Below the pieces are notes generated by a model that worked only from the letters and a program-made list of their open reading frames with translations, made no database searches and was not told the DNA's origin. Position numbers and translations under genes: made by a program. 64,000 nt of DNA from Corydoras sp. C115 (Eukaryota; Chordata; Actinopteri; Siluriformes; Callichthyidae). This document shows, in pieces, positions 33,430 through 46,730 of the stretch. Each line of letters begins with the position of its first letter. Position 1 is the first letter of the stretch. The stretch covers positions 9,598,001 through 9,662,000 of the forward strand of contig JAFMOC010000007.1 in NCBI GenBank assembly GCA_019802505.1, given 5' to 3'.

Positions 33430-35520
33430 GACTGAACATTAAGTGGTGGGCAATTCAAATATATAACTGATAGTATTAAGTTATGTAATTATGTAATAAA
33501 CAATAATAGTACAAAGGTAATTCAGATGTTGTGATGTGCTTGATGTGTATCGTGTATGCAGTGCAGGTTACCAATCAGACAGAATATACATAAAACATAC
33601 ATTTCTTGATTTTTGCAGCCTAAAGGCATCACATATAAAACACACAGCAAAAATATATTATTTTATTTTCAGGTCTTGATAATTAAGAATTAAGAAAATT
33701 ACATATGTATACATCAGTTTATACATCAATTAATTATTTATACTAGACTATTTCAGAGCGCTAAATTGCAATGGTAAACAGTACAACACAAACTTCTTAA
33801 GTGAAAGGTTTTTTTGAAGAACTCACAATGATTTTACATGAATGATTTTATTTGCAATACCAAAAGAGTACATTCAACAAAATATTTTTTACTATGGTTG
33901 TCGATACTTGTGAAGGAGACTGTATGTCTGTTAGCTAATTCATTGTATTTACATGAATAAGTGCCCTATACAAAGATATAGACCACATTTGAACATCTTT
34001 TAGTGTTACATCGCATCCTCTTCCTGTTGTACTATTTTTTAGAATTCTATATCTATAGATCTGTCTTGTGTCAAAAAACTAGCACTACTTTAACAAAATA
34101 CCGAATACTCTGTTTAATAAGTTTGTTAACATTTACCTTACCCCATGCATAACCCAAGCTGAAATAGCAGTTATGTTTATAACATCTGTTTATAATTGTT
34201 TATATAAAACTACATGAGCAATGAATCATATAAAAATAGTATTGTTTGCTGTTTTTAATCAAATTTTCTGAAGAAAAAGTCAGTGACATGCATGGCATCA
34301 TGTGATAGGTTATGTATGTCTGCTCGTACATTATCTCCTCATTTGGAAGAGCTAGGTGTTTCTTGTGTTATTATTCGTGTCCCACTTTTCCTCCATTTCT
34401 TTTCCAAATGTTAAGTCTGTTTTTGTGCTGCACGTTCTAGCTGTTTAATAAATTGTGAAGTGTGTACAAACTAAACACTGTGAAAAAAATTAAAATATGT
34501 GCCTAAAAACAAAAAATACACATTTTCTTTATCAAATAAAAATTTATATGCTGATTAAAATAATAATTATAACAATTAATAAAACAGCAAAAGACACCAT
34601 TGCATTCTTTTAAGTATTTATCAGAGACGGTTGGTTTTGAAAAAGCCATTTATCACTTAATTAATTTAAATTTATTTATTTAATTCCATGCTTATAAGAT
34701 GACTGCACACATTGAATTATTAAATTGCTTGATCACAGTATCATTATTTAGAAATTGAGGTGCATAAACATTATGCATGCCCAGTGTCTTAAAAAAATGT
34801 TTATTTAGGACATCTCTGCATAATTGTTATAAGGTAGGTTTATACATCTCCAAACAAAAAAACAAAGACTGATGTTGCAAAGTAATGGAAGGGGGAAAAA
34901 AAACTCTGGTAACATAGAGTAATTCGTGTTAAATAATAACTGTTACTGTGAGGGGGGACAACATATCTATACGTGTTTATAATGATAATAGATAAGTTCT
35001 TTAATAAGGAACAGAATGTGATTGGGTGAGCAACACAAATTGTCAAAATGTAAATTGTGGCTTTAACAGCATATATACAAAAGTATAATTAAATAGACCC
35101 TAAAAAGCAAATTAAAATCCAATAATTATTACCACACATGGAAGGACAAACTGACAAGTGCACTTTCAAATAAGCTTCAGAAAGCAGTGACTGTAATGTA
35201 CTACGCATGCGTAGTAAGCCATATTAACACACATTTTAACAATGCTGAGTAGCATGGTAACTCACTCAGTGTCAGTGAAAAAGGAACAGAAAGAACCAAG
35301 GTCTCTTTGTTAAAAAAAATGAACAGAGCTCACATACTTCAGCAACAGTTACAGCACCTAAGAATTAGCTAAGAGAAGAGAAGGCTGAAAGGAAATAGAA
35401 ACTTGCACTGCGAACACGAAGCTTTTAACACATACAAACACCTTTACTCAGACAGCTGATCTAATTTTAGTTCACCAGAACCTGCTCAAACACAAAAAAC
35501 ACACAAAACATAGGCCTAAG
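33430..35520. other. Intergenic sequence, no gene seen
   Basis: AT-rich sequence with no supported gene. One 18-bp perfect palindrome, TACTACGCATGCGTAGTA, lies at 35199-35216. Confidence 0.5.
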
Positions 35521-35529
35521 TTACTCATG

Positions 35530-36042
35530 GTTCTTATCTTTTAGAAACTGGCAGTAATGTACGCTTCATCTGAGTCTAGAGATTTGTCATTGGGCTGAAC
35601 AGTAATGCCTGTGTCTAAAAACATCCTCTCTTTCCCATAAATCTCTACATTTCTCTGTGGTCCATCTACTACCATAATCTAATTCCTTAATTATTTATGA
35701 TTAAGAATACCATTGTACTGTAAGTACCTGTGTAACTCTTTCTCTGTTTCTTTCTCATACATATATTAAAATTGTAATTAAAAAAATAGCTTTATTAGCA
35801 TGACAAATTATAAAATATTTTTGTTTTTATTGCACAATAATGCCACCTCTGTATAATATTTGGATTGCATAATACTGCCATTATTGCACTTTGTATATCT
35901 GCACAATTCTGTTTGCACTTCTGGTCAATGCTAACAGCATATCATTGTCTTGTACTTGTACAAAACTATGACAATGAAGTAATCAACCATGCATGTGTTA
36001 TAAGAGTGGACATGGTCACTTACTGGCCTTCTGTCCTTTATC
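35530..36042 (+). repeat. 500-bp direct repeat, copy A
   Basis: Nearly identical to 39397-39962 from GGCAGTAATGTACGCTTCAT to CTTACTGGCCTTCTGTCC. It includes a LINE-3'-UTR-like stretch (TTGCACTTCTGGTCAATGC, CTTGTACTTGTACAAAACT, GACAATGAAG). Confidence 0.85.
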
Positions 36043-36479
36043 AGAGTAAGATACTCATGATCATAGAACGCTAGCATGCTTAAATAACTCTGCTGACACT
36101 CTGAGTCCTATGTGCTGCTAGAGAGGAAATTGTGGATTTGAAATCATCCCAGAGAAGGAACCTCCGGCAACCGATACCAACAGAACAGCAAAAAAGATAA
36201 GACATAAATATTCACAAAGAAGCACTGGATTACACTTGTATGTTTTTAAGTAGACATCCCAGCAGGTGTACCTTGTTCAACCTGAATGGTGCGGCAGCCT
36301 TTAGGTAATGTAGTCTCCCATGAGGACGCCACATGCACTTCACATTTCACTGCCTCCCTCTAAGGACTAGTCTTCCCATTAGGAATATTCCCATCATAAG
36401 CAATAGATTTTATACAGATGTTCAATATAAAAGAGAACATCATATGTGCAAATGCTAGTTTTAGTTAAAACTGTCTTCC

Positions 36480-36850
36480 CGTTCCTTCTCTTTGGACGTT
36501 CCCATGTTCACCTCTTATATCCCCAAGCCACACGGCATGCCGATAGAACCTGCAGGAACCATTCCCATTGGTGGGAAAACCTGCCAACCTGCACTTAAAT
36601 GGCACATAATGCCCCACAGCACGGCAACCCACACAAAACCAGAAAACCTATGTTGCAACGCCGCCCGCAACCTGAAACCCCAAAACACAGCTTGCACAGT
36701 GATAAGATTAGTGTTCCATCTAACCTTGTGGTTTGTAGGGGGTCGCATGTGTTGGAACAGAGATGAAGTAAAACCACAATGCCTAAAGTAATACCATTCT
36801 GGACTGTTCTACAATTAGTTAAAATTGGTAACAAGTAAGGTCATCAGTAT
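36480..36850. other. Unidentified block upstream of the LINE
   Basis: A locally GC-richer segment with open frames on both strands. I recognise no protein family or repeat in it. Confidence 0.3.
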
Positions 36851-36859
36851 ATAAAAAGA

Positions 36860-38015
36860 CAGAAGGAGCATTAACCGCATCATATGGAGTACGCAGGGCA
36901 GTGCGGCAGGCTAAATAGCACTACGCCAAGAAACTAGAGTCACAGTTCCAGCAGAGTGACTCTAGATCTTTATGGCAGGGACTGCGGACAGTGACTGATT
37001 ATAAAGGCACACCCTCCAGTTTATTGAGACACTGGCGAGCAAGCTGAACAACTTTTATCCTCGCTTTGACGCTCCAACCAGCACGGCACACTGTGCAGCT
37101 GACAGCGCATGAGCAGAGCTTCGCAATGGACAGCCGCCACTCGTCATCTCGGAGAGTGACGTCAGAAAATTATTCAGAGGAGTGAATATCAGGAAAGCTG
37201 CAGGACCAGACGGGATTTGCTGGCGTGTCCTGAAAACCTGCGCATCCCAACTTGCTATGGTACTCCCTAAGATTTTTAATCTCTTTCTGATGCTCGGCGT
37301 CGTTCCATCGTGCTTTAAACATTCCGTCATTGTTCCAGTTTCGAAAAGAACTCAGCCAGCCTGCCTGAATGATTACCACCCTGTAGCCCTAACATCAGTT
37401 GTGATGAAGTGCTTTGAAAAGCTGATCAGAGGCTTCATCACTTCTTCACTACCAGACTCTTTAGACCCCCTACAGTTCACTTACCACACTCTCACACCTG
37501 ATTCACTATGCTCTGCCTCACCTGGACACTGGGAGGAATAGTTATGTTAGAATGCTGTTCGTAGATTATAGCTCAGCATTCAACATTATTATCACTTCCA
37601 CACTTAACACAAAGCTGGAGAATCTGGGACTTCATCCATCCCTGTGCCACTGGATCTTCAGTTTTCTGACAGACAGACGGCATTACACACCTCATTATAC
37701 ACCTATGACTGCGTGGCCACTTCCAGCTCCACATCCATCAAGTTTGCTGACGACACCATTGTAGTAGACCTGATCTCCAATAACGACGAGAGGGCCTACC
37801 AGGGGGGGGGGGGATTACATACCTGGAGACCTGGTGCCAGGATAATAATGTCCAACTATTTTGCTTACCTATTTGTTATTCCAAATTTTGACTTTTACTG
37901 TGGAGATGTAAAAGAATTTCACTTCTGGCTGTATCGTGTATAACTACGCATGTGACGAATAAACTTTTGATTTGACGCATGTGACAAATTTGATTTGATT
38001 TGATTTGATTAACCA
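36860..38015 (+). mobile_element. Jockey-superfamily LINE, decayed ORF2 3' part
   Basis: Reverse-transcriptase blocks appear in order: NIRKAAGPDGICWRVLKTCA (37182), CLNDYHPVALTSVVMKCFEK (37364), LFVDYSSAFNIIITSTL (37555), GLHPSLCHWIFSFLTDRR, and KFADDTIVVDLISNNDE (37740). Between LTDRR and FADD, and after the YHTLT block, sequence is missing and frames shift, so it is inactive. The 3' end is a (TTTGAT)n-like tail (37988-38010) after GACGAATAAACTTTTGAT. The upstream linker from about 36860 (YAVRRAVRQAK) contains stops. Confidence 0.8.
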
Positions 38016-38729
38016 AAAGCTTAGTCTTTTTAAGCAGGGATAAGGCTCAGTTCACCATTTTGGGCAGACTATGTGAGAGATTAATCAATCAGTTTAAAGT
38101 ATGCCTGCTTCTGGAGAACATGAAAGTGCACGTACACCTGCTTCTGGAGAAGAATATAACAACAGGTAAAAAGGATAGCTGCTGTTTAAAAATGCAGTCT
38201 GCGGTAACAAACAGTCAGCATTTGTACAATGTCTTGTCTTAACTGAACAAAGGATGCAGTAATCTGACATGACTCTGGGAGTACCAGACCAGCAACTGAA
38301 AACAAGCATTCAGCCATATTTTCCCAAAGCTTGAGCTGCCACGTTGACTAGGTTTCACTGGAGACAGAGAATAAAGAGTGAATGGGTTCTTGGATGAAAC
38401 AACACTACACTAGGATCAACATCAGAAATGTGCACCCAGGATGAGACAACATCAAGCTCTGAAAACCTATTAAATAAAGAAATGAATGACGAACTAATTA
38501 AGGATAAACAATGCACATGTGTTAATATTGAGAAGAAGGAGGACAAAAAACTGGTTACTCTGATTGGACAGAAGCATGTGTGACAATTAGGCAAAGATAA
38601 AGCCATATATTTGTTTTTATTTGAAGTACTTTGAAACTAAAGTCATCTAAGATGGAATAAATAAAAGTAGAAATGCACTTAATGTAATTAAAGCTTGATA
38701 TGCAAAATACAATTCATTTATTATAATGC

Positions 38730-39005
38730 ACAGTGGCATCTCACTCTCAGCGCTGTGGATCCAGGTTTCAAATCCCGATTTTCCAAGTTCTCCTCATGTC
38801 CGTGTGAGTTTTCTACATGTTCTCTGGATTTCTCCCACAGTTCAAAAACATGGATCCATGGCAACTTGGTATCTCTAAATTGCTCCTATCTAAATCCCCC
38901 CTATATAGTGTGTATGGCCATGTAAGTATGTGCTCATTCTTCCCTGGATGGGCATGATAAATGGCACTAGTAAAGGTGTAAGCAGAAAATAATGAGATGA
39001 GATAA
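38730..39005 (+). mobile_element. Diverged SINE
   Basis: Blocks CTCTCAGCGCTGTGGATCC, TCCCACAGTTCAAAAACATG, TATATAGTGTGTATG and CTTCCCTGGATGGGCATGA follow SINE order, with an ATGAGATGAGAT tail. It is older than most copies here. Confidence 0.7.
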
Positions 39006-39396
39006 TGCACAGAGAAGACTGTGCTTAATCTTGTAAGATACAATGAAAAATTTATCATCAGGTACAAATAATGGGTTTTGTAAATAAGGTTACTGTCTGA
39101 GACAGGAAGTTAATTAACAACCTGCATTTTAAATTTGTTTAGTAGCTTGGCATCAAATACATAAAAGTTCTTAAATCTTTGGCTTTCAAAAGGTTTAATA
39201 AATGCTGTGCTTTAACATATAATCATTATCTTGGACCCTAATGAAAACTATTTCTCTGCCAGCCAATTTGTATGTTGTCAACACTATATGCAGTTTTTTT
39301 AATCAGAATATCTTCCTCATTAGAAATAAAACAATTATTTGATAAATAATAAAAAGCACCTTATCAAGGACACATGGATTTTTTAAAATTGTTTTG

Positions 39397-39962
39397 TTCT
39401 TATCTCTTGGAAACTGTTGTAAGTCAAGAAAAAAACTAATAAAGAAAAAGGGCAGTGGAATTAATGGCAGTAATGTACGCTTCATCTGAGTGTAGAGATT
39501 TGTCATTGGGCTGAACAGTAATGCCTGTGTCTAAAAACATCCTCTCTTTCCCATAAATCTCTACATTTCTCTGTGGTCCATCTACTACCATAATCTAATT
39601 CCTTAATTATTTATGATTAAGAAAACCATTGTAAGTACCTGTGTAACTCTTTCTCTGTTTCTTTCTCATACATACATTAAAATTGTAATTAAAAAATAGC
39701 TTTATTAGCATGACAAATTATAAAATATTTTTGTTTTAATTGCACAATCATGCCACCTCTGTATAATATTTGGATTGCATAATACTGCCATTATTGCACT
39801 TTGTATATCTGCACAATTCTGTTTGCACTTCTGGTCAATGCTAACAGCATATCACTGTCTTGTACTTGTACAGAACTGTGACAATGAAGTAATCAACCAA
39901 ATATGTATGTGTGTGTGTCCAAGAGTGGACATGGTCACTTACTGGCCTTCTGTCCTTTATCT
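39397..39962 (+). repeat. 500-bp direct repeat, copy B
   Basis: Partner of 35530-36042. It carries about 50 bp extra near its start (39418-39462) and a small (TG) expansion near 39905. The two copies bracket the decayed LINE. Confidence 0.85.
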
Positions 39963-40205
39963 AGTGGCGATGTATCCTCTTAGGAGCTAAAGTTACAAGT
40001 TACTTCCATCAGTCAAAAGAGAAAAGGTGACGTAAGGAAGAATATAGTGAACTAGACAAGAGTATTAGTGAACTAGAGTATTTATGTCGATGGACCGGTA
40101 TGGTTTTGGAGAAACAGAAAAAAGTGGTCAGATGCCTGGAGCAGGGTGATGAGGGACATCGTACAGAAAAGTGTCATGGTATATAATTTAGTAATAAATT
40201 CTACC

Positions 40206-40206
<1 letters not shown>

Positions 40207-40245
<39 letters not shown>
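40207..40245. repeat. (AAT)n microsatellite
   Basis: About 13 AAT units. Confidence 0.9.
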
Positions 40246-40246
<1 letters not shown>

Positions 40247-40301
40247 TTGATAAAACAGTAACATGAACATAAATTTTAACATTAACATGCAGATATTGTG
40301 C

Positions 40302-40566
40302 AACACAGTGGCTTAGTGGTTAGCACGTCCACCTCTCAACACAAAGGATCTAGGTTCGAATCCCAATCTGGATGGATTTTCCATATTCTCACTGTGTCGG
40401 CATGGGTTTTTCTGGGTTCTTCGGTTTCCTCCCACAGTCCAAAAACATGGTAAACAGAGTAAATTACCTGCTCTAAATTACTCTTACATAGTGTGTGTCT
40501 TTGTGAGTGAATGGGGACCACCGGCAACCCTAGAATAGGATTAAGAGGAAGATAATGAGATGAGAT
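40302..40566 (+). mobile_element. Diverged SINE
   Basis: Head GTGGCTTAGTGGTTAGCACG, B-box-like GGTTCGAATCC, body with CCTCCCACAGTCC, tail AGATAATGAGATGAGAT. The body is shorter and more diverged than in the main copies. Confidence 0.75.
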
Positions 40567-40611
40567 ACAGATATGTGTTCTGACTGTTTTTTCCTGCCTT
40601 GAAGCAGCTTA

Positions 40612-41060
40612 ATTAATGCACATTGTGGCCAAATATGAATTTGGCTGAAAGAAGCCGACTGAAGCAGGTGTATATACTAAACAAAAAATATTAAACTGTA
40701 TGTGCCATTTTATTTGAAAACAATTAATGTGAATGTTTAAAAGCTTTATATTATTATATTATTCATTCATTCATTATCTCCCGCTTTATCCTCTACTAGG
40801 GTCGCGGTGGGGTTCCCTTGCCCAGGAGAACGTCTCGGGCGCTGGGCAGATAGACCCAGGACAGGGCGCCAATACATCGCTGGGCACACATTCACTCACA
40901 CAGACACACTCTATATGGGACAATTTTGAGAATTCAATTGACTTGATCCATGTTTTTGGACTGTGGGAGGAAACCGGAGAACCCGGAGGAAACCCACGCA
41001 GACACGGGGAGAACATGGAAACTCAACCCAGATGGGGATTCGAACCGGGAATCCCTAGCG
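40612..41060 (+). repeat. Inverted duplication, left arm
   Basis: A 150-bp unique flank (AATTAATGCACATTGTGG to AAAAGCTTTATATTATTA) plus the adjoining SINE. The reverse complement of the whole block is at 51304-51749. Confidence 0.85.
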
Positions 41061-41101
41061 CTGAGAGGCAAATGTGCTAACCACTAAGCCACCGTGCCGC
41101 C

Positions 41102-41102
<1 letters not shown>
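40763..41102 (-). mobile_element. tRNA-derived SINE, near full length
   Basis: Minus-orientation copy, (ATTC)n tail at the left, tRNA head ending CACCGTGCCGCC at the right. It is followed by a long (AAT)n/(ATT)n tract (41104-41190) that is itself palindromic. Confidence 0.9.
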
Positions 41103-41190
<88 letters not shown>

Positions 41191-42494
41191 GAAAAAACAA
41201 CTTTGGGGTGCCAAGCAAGTTATTTTCTTTTCCTAATGTGTAGGCTGTATTATATTATTCTAGCTGCCTCAGCAACAGCCAGCCCCACTTGCTGTTCAAG
41301 GTTCGTACATTAAATGATCATTTCTTTCCTTCACAGGTTCAGTGGAACTTGAAAGTGAAACCTTGAATGGTCTATAATTTTGAATAAAATAAAGTGAAAG
41401 TTGGTGCCTGTTTTTTATTGAACTTCACAACACTTTTTTGTGGAAGCATATTATGGCAAATAATATTTCTGAGGACCTCGAAAGAAAAGTTGTTTATCTA
41501 GTTAATACTGTTGTTTGTTTATTTTGTAATGCTATTTTTCCGAAACTATTTAGTTGGTGCTGTTATAATGTATTAATCATGTGGTGCATCCCTTCTGTGT
41601 TAACCTATTTGCACTGCTGTGTATTTATCCTTCAAAGTGTCTTTTCTGTGTATATCTCATTAGTGCTGTTATCATGTATTCTGTAGTGCTTTTCTCCTTT
41701 GTTTATTTTATGTGTGCTGTTATCATGTATTTCTTTTGTAGTGCTTTTCTGTTTTTCCTCATTATTGCTGTTAATAAATATTTATTTTACTTCTCTTTGT
41801 ATACCTCATATAATCCACAAGTTACAGGCTTCTTTCAGTTCTTCAAATTTACAAAATCAGTTCTGGGCTGAGTGTTTTCTTTTAAGACTCCTCAACATTG
41901 GAATAGCCGTTCTGTCCTTTGGGATTCGGAAACATTCTCAGTATTTAAAAAGAGATGAACAACACATTTATTTACTCAAGAATTTGATTAATCCCCATAC
42001 ACAAAAACATAGATCTCAAGTAGATCTCTTTGTTGGTTTGGTATTCTGGGACAGTCAGTGCTCTCAATTCAAAGCAATAGGTTTCAAACCGTGTTTATAT
42101 TCTTGGGTGTACACTAAAACAGACACAGTGGAACTAAACATACATTTACAATATTACTCTTTACATTACATTTAAGTTCCTTCATTTAACTGGGATTCTA
42201 CATACTACTTTTAAACCAAATCAATTATTTTTACATTGTTGTATTAGCATAACATAATTTCTCTGGGGGAGAAAGCAGAGCCCTCTTGATGGACGTGATG
42301 AGTGTGCACCCTTTTAATCCTGGAAACATCATAAGCTGTGGGGAGAGAGAGACAGACCACAAGCTGGTGGACATGGCATGTGTGCGTGAGAATGATGCTG
42401 TAAAAGCCCAGTGTTTGTAAATGTTCGCGTGTCATGTTGGCTATAAAGTCTCTTCGTTGGGGTGCAATTCTGTCTCCGGTCGTCATTCCGTAAA

Positions 42495-42605
42495 TATACT
42501 AACGCCCGAAACGTTCTCCCCTGGATATGCATGGGGAACCCTCCGCGACCCTAGTAGAGGATAAAGCGGAAAATAATGGATGGATGGATGGATGGATGGA
42601 TGGAT
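42495..42605 (+). mobile_element. SINE 3' fragment with (GGAT)n tail
   Basis: Starts within the body (ACGCCCGAAACGTTCTCCCC) and ends in (GGAT)n. The head is absent. Confidence 0.8.
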
Positions 42606-44800
42606 ACTTGTGTGGATCTGTGCTAAAGTAATTTCATTTTGTGATTTCTCTTGTAACTCTGCCAGAACTTAAGTATTACATTCACATAAGTGAATGATTT
42701 ACTGTGACAAACAGAAGTCTGTTTCATGACCTAATGTTGCAATAGGGATCTCAAAATTAAACAAGGTTTGAATTGCATAACTGGCAGAGAGATTTACTGC
42801 CATAAAAAAGTCAATATTATACATGCAAACCATACAATTACCTTATAGTCAGGAATTGTATGCATACATTTTTTCTGTATTAAAAATTTAATGATAAATA
42901 CTATTTAATTGTAAATCAGGTGTCTATCTAGTGACCAAAGCATACAAAACAATTTGAAAGGAACCAGTTGGAAAATATCATAATGTGGTTGTTTTGTTTG
43001 CCTATATTAATCACATGCAATGATCAGAAACAACATTTAATCTTGACTATGGATTTTAATATTGTAGATAATAGTGTACATAATATGATGCAAAACTATT
43101 TACCTGACAATGCCTGTGTAAAAATGCTATAATGTTACTAACTAATAACTTTTTAATAATGTGAGCTGAATTAATCTTTGTGTGGAACATGTAATCAGGG
43201 AACGAAAAATGTCCAGAGAGTAAAACAACATTAAATCCACTGTCAAAATGTGAGCATTAAAATCTTTGTTGTGAATATTTTCATCAGACCAAATTGCAAT
43301 TATGCAATAAACCAGTGATTAAAAACATTTAGACCCTCAACTGATATTATTTTATTGGCTCATAAGTGGGTGGCACATTGGAACAGTAAATGTGATCATC
43401 TGAGGAGGTTCTAGGCTAAATTCACATTCAGAGTGTTTTTCTGCCTTGGTCCAAAGATATGTAAGTCAAGAAAACTAGAGATAATAACCTGTCTCAAGAC
43501 ATTCTCAAGTCTTTCTATTTTTGAAAGTGCAAAAAATGGCAAAAATGGCAAAAGTGATATTTTGTCAGACTTGCAATTAAGTATTAATCTGTTCATTGTA
43601 TGTTTCTATATTTTCACCCTATGTACACAAAGGTTGCATCCCTTGTAATCCTAATAACTGTAAGTGGCTAATAATGAATACAATGAGTTATTTTTTAATA
43701 TAAGATTTAACTTTGAAGGTTTTTATGTTCTTTTTGCCAACAGTTTTGAGATATTCTTAAATAATTCCAATTTATGGAAGCTCTTTGTTCAAAGTGAGCT
43801 GCATAAAAAGCAACTAAACATCTGTACAAATCCATGGATTTACTGAAAATAATTGAAATTGATAAATAGAAGTTGAAAGATGAATAATAAAGATAATAAA
43901 GATCATCACTGTCATGTTAATAAGATGGGAAGAGAGACTGAGACAGCAAAAAGAATAAAGAAAGTAAAGTATTGCTTATCACTTCTAAAGTGAATATATA
44001 ATTCATCTTTTAGATCTGCCAAAAGAAAATAAATGTGGAATTTCTGATGAGAGTGGATAGAAAATTAAATAAAATGGTAAGTAAAGGTAAGGCAAATAAA
44101 AATAAAAGGTAATGAGTTGGTTTTACTCCTTTCCTTTTTGTTTCACTTTTTGGGTTATGTACTGTACTGTATTTCCGGACTCAGTTCCTCATTCTGTTTT
44201 GATACTTTTGTTAATTAATGGTGTTCGTTTTCGTTGCCGCGTCAGGTCATGTGTTTCTTTTTTCACTATTTTAGTTTTTGTGTTTTTTGTTCTTCGTTAG
44301 TCGAGCACACCTTAATGTCATGCGTTGTCCGGAGCCTTGGTTTTGTTCATTATCTCTGTGACAATTGTTATGCTACTGTATTTAGTTTGAATAAGGAAAT
44401 TACACATGAACAAAATGTTTTTTTTTTTTTGCAAATATACATTCAAAAGTGTCACTTGAGTGAGCTAGATGGAACAATTTATTATGCAGATTATATTTAA
44501 TGATGTTTCCTTCATAAAAAAATAGTACACAAACAAATTAACAGTTATTTAAAATTTTATTTGTGATCTTGTGCAATGTAGGGTAGACAAATTAATGTAA
44601 AGCAAGGTACTGAAATGCTACGGGTTGCGAATATGTAAGATTGGCAGATAAGATGATTAGACTAGAATTTTGTTTGACTGATTTGCATAATGAGGGCTCA
44701 TTTGAAAATAAATTAATGAGCAAGTCTTTCCTGTGTGACTCATGTCCTAAAAACAATATTGGATACTGAAATACTCTTCCTCTTTGTCATTCACTCTCTC
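42606..44800. other. Intergenic sequence, no gene seen
   Basis: AT-rich sequence with only short open frames lacking family resemblance. Confidence 0.5.
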
Positions 44801-44818
44801 TCCCCTCCCTCTCTCATT

Positions 44819-44858
<40 letters not shown>
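44819..44858. repeat. (CA)n microsatellite
   Basis: About 18 CA units after a CT-rich run. Confidence 0.95.
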
Positions 44859-44860
<2 letters not shown>

Positions 44861-44886
44861 TGTCTATTTATATACCTTTTCACATT

Positions 44887-45180
44887 TCGACATTTACATT
44901 TAGTCATTTTACAATTACTCAAGAATCAATCAAGGTCAGCACGTTAACTAGTAGCCAGTTTCATTTGAATGTTTCAGCATTATAAACAGAGTTAGTAATA
45001 TCATTCCACATTTAAGCAGTTATAAATAAAGTGAGTATTGCCACTGCTGTGATGGAGAAGCGCCTTTGGAAATTTGAAGGAGGGCCTTGTATTGAATGCA
45101 TGAAGTTACAATAAGCATATGGAGAGAGATGAGTAACATGGGCTGTCTTGGGTTGAAAACAAGACAAAAAGACTGATCAT
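44887..45180 (+). repeat. Interspersed teleost repeat fragment
   Basis: CGACATTTACATTTAGTCAT and, further on, GGGCCTTGTATTGAATGCAT and CATGGGCTGTCTTGGGTTG fit the same unassigned repeat type as 3775-4200. Confidence 0.45.
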
Positions 45181-45685
45181 CTTGATGTACAAAATCTAGC
45201 TTAAAATGACGGACCTTTCATCACACACATATGCAGATGATGCAGGCACATATTCATGCCGAGATTGTGGCAAAGGATTGGAAGCAAATGACATGATAAC
45301 TAGATAACTAATCCCAGTTTGGAAATGTACAATGAAAAGAGAAGGGGATCAGGCACTGATCTCTGGGGCACATTAGTGTTAGCTTAATAGAAATCGGAAA
45401 CTTTTTCTGTTCTCTTAATCAAAATCTATCAACAATTATTTCTGTACCCACATTTTGCCAAATAAGGTCAAACACAAATTAATAATAATAAAGCTTCTAA
45501 TGATCCTAAAAAATACATCAGGAAATAAGCAACAAGAATTAAAAATGCCTTCCTTTAATGGCATGGCACCTAAAAGCAGTGTGAAAGCCTGGTGGAAAGC
45601 ATGTTAGTATTGTTGTTTCTAAATGAACATGAACTTGTTTTGTTTGCATTATTTGGGGCATGTTGTCGGAGACATGGAGGAGTGG

Positions 45686-45908
45686 CTTTTGAGCAAAGCG
45701 TCTGAATACTTATGACCATATGATATTCAGTCTTTCTTTTTTAAGAAATTTACTAAAATTTCAAAAACATTTCTGCTTTTTTCCATCAATATGGGGTGCT
45801 GGCTGTACGTTAATGAGAAATAAAATAAACTGATTTTAGCAAATGGCTGCAATGAAACAAAGAGTGATTTTTTTAAATGGGTCTGAATACTTTCCATACC
45901 CACTATAT
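45686..45908 (+). mobile_element. Tc1-like transposon, one end
   Basis: GCGTCTGAATACTTATGACC, TTTTCCATCAATATGGGGTG, TTAATGAGAAATAAAATAAA and GGGTCTGAATACTTTCCATA form the characteristic terminal region of fish Tc1-like elements. No transposase is present here. Confidence 0.7.
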
Positions 45909-46477
45909 GCAATTTTAGAAGGTTCATAAACCATTTTATTATAGTCTAGGGTGTAAAATACTTCAATATATGCAGAGACATTGATTTGTGTGTGTGAGTG
46001 CATGTCTTTTGTATTAGATATTCATCTTCCAAAAAAACGCTTGTTTTTTGACCATGGCTCTGTTTTAAGGTGTCTATGTGCTGCACAATTTCCAGATGAG
46101 TCATGCAGAGCTGTTATGCTGAACATTACATTCTCACATCCTTTTGAATCTGCACATTCAAACCAATATACCCCTTAAATAGAGTGGTGTGGATGCACAG
46201 CATGTAGGTTTTTTATGTGTGTGTGTTTTCTTTTGTTTTCTTTTTTTTTTTTTTTTACAAAAAAAATACTTTTTTACTACTTATTTTCTTTCTTTGTTTT
46301 TTTTGTTTAGTTATATTTAGTTACACAAAACAGAAACATTATTCATTACAATCCAAGGTGGTATTGTAAATTGCAGTTTTTGCTTTTATTGTTTTTTCTT
46401 GTAGCATTTACCTGGATGAAATTAACACATATGTATTTAATTATACATTCTGAATAAATTTAGCAACATTCTGTAGC

Positions 46478-46730
46478 TGTCACAGGTGCCTGTCCCTCGT
46501 TTGGTCCTTAATTGTTTCAGTTGGGTGATTGGTTTGTTTTGTGCACGTGTTTAGTTGATTTGTTATTTATTCTTATTTTTCCTGTAAGTCGGCGCACGTC
46601 TTTGTTTTGTGGTTTTCATACCCGATGTTATTGTATTCGTTTTGTTCCCCCCTTTTCGTTGGTGTCCCGTCACCAATTTTTATTAAATTCTACTTTTGGA
46701 TTTTATCCCGGTGTCTCTCTCTCCTTCCGC
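46478..46730 (+). repeat. Direct terminal repeat (LTR-like), left
   Basis: Begins TGTCACAGGTG and ends near CTCTCTCTCCTTCCGC. About 250 bp, nearly identical to 47335-47596 except for a 10-bp indel near the start. It contains a candidate poly(A) region (TTTTATTAAATTCTAC). Confidence 0.8.

Noticed and set aside
36492..36791. Overlapping open frames on both strands before the LINE
   Set aside because: No recognisable domain in any frame.
41699..42175. 158-residue open frame
   Set aside because: Hydrophobic residues from T-rich DNA, no family resemblance, and no exon signals.
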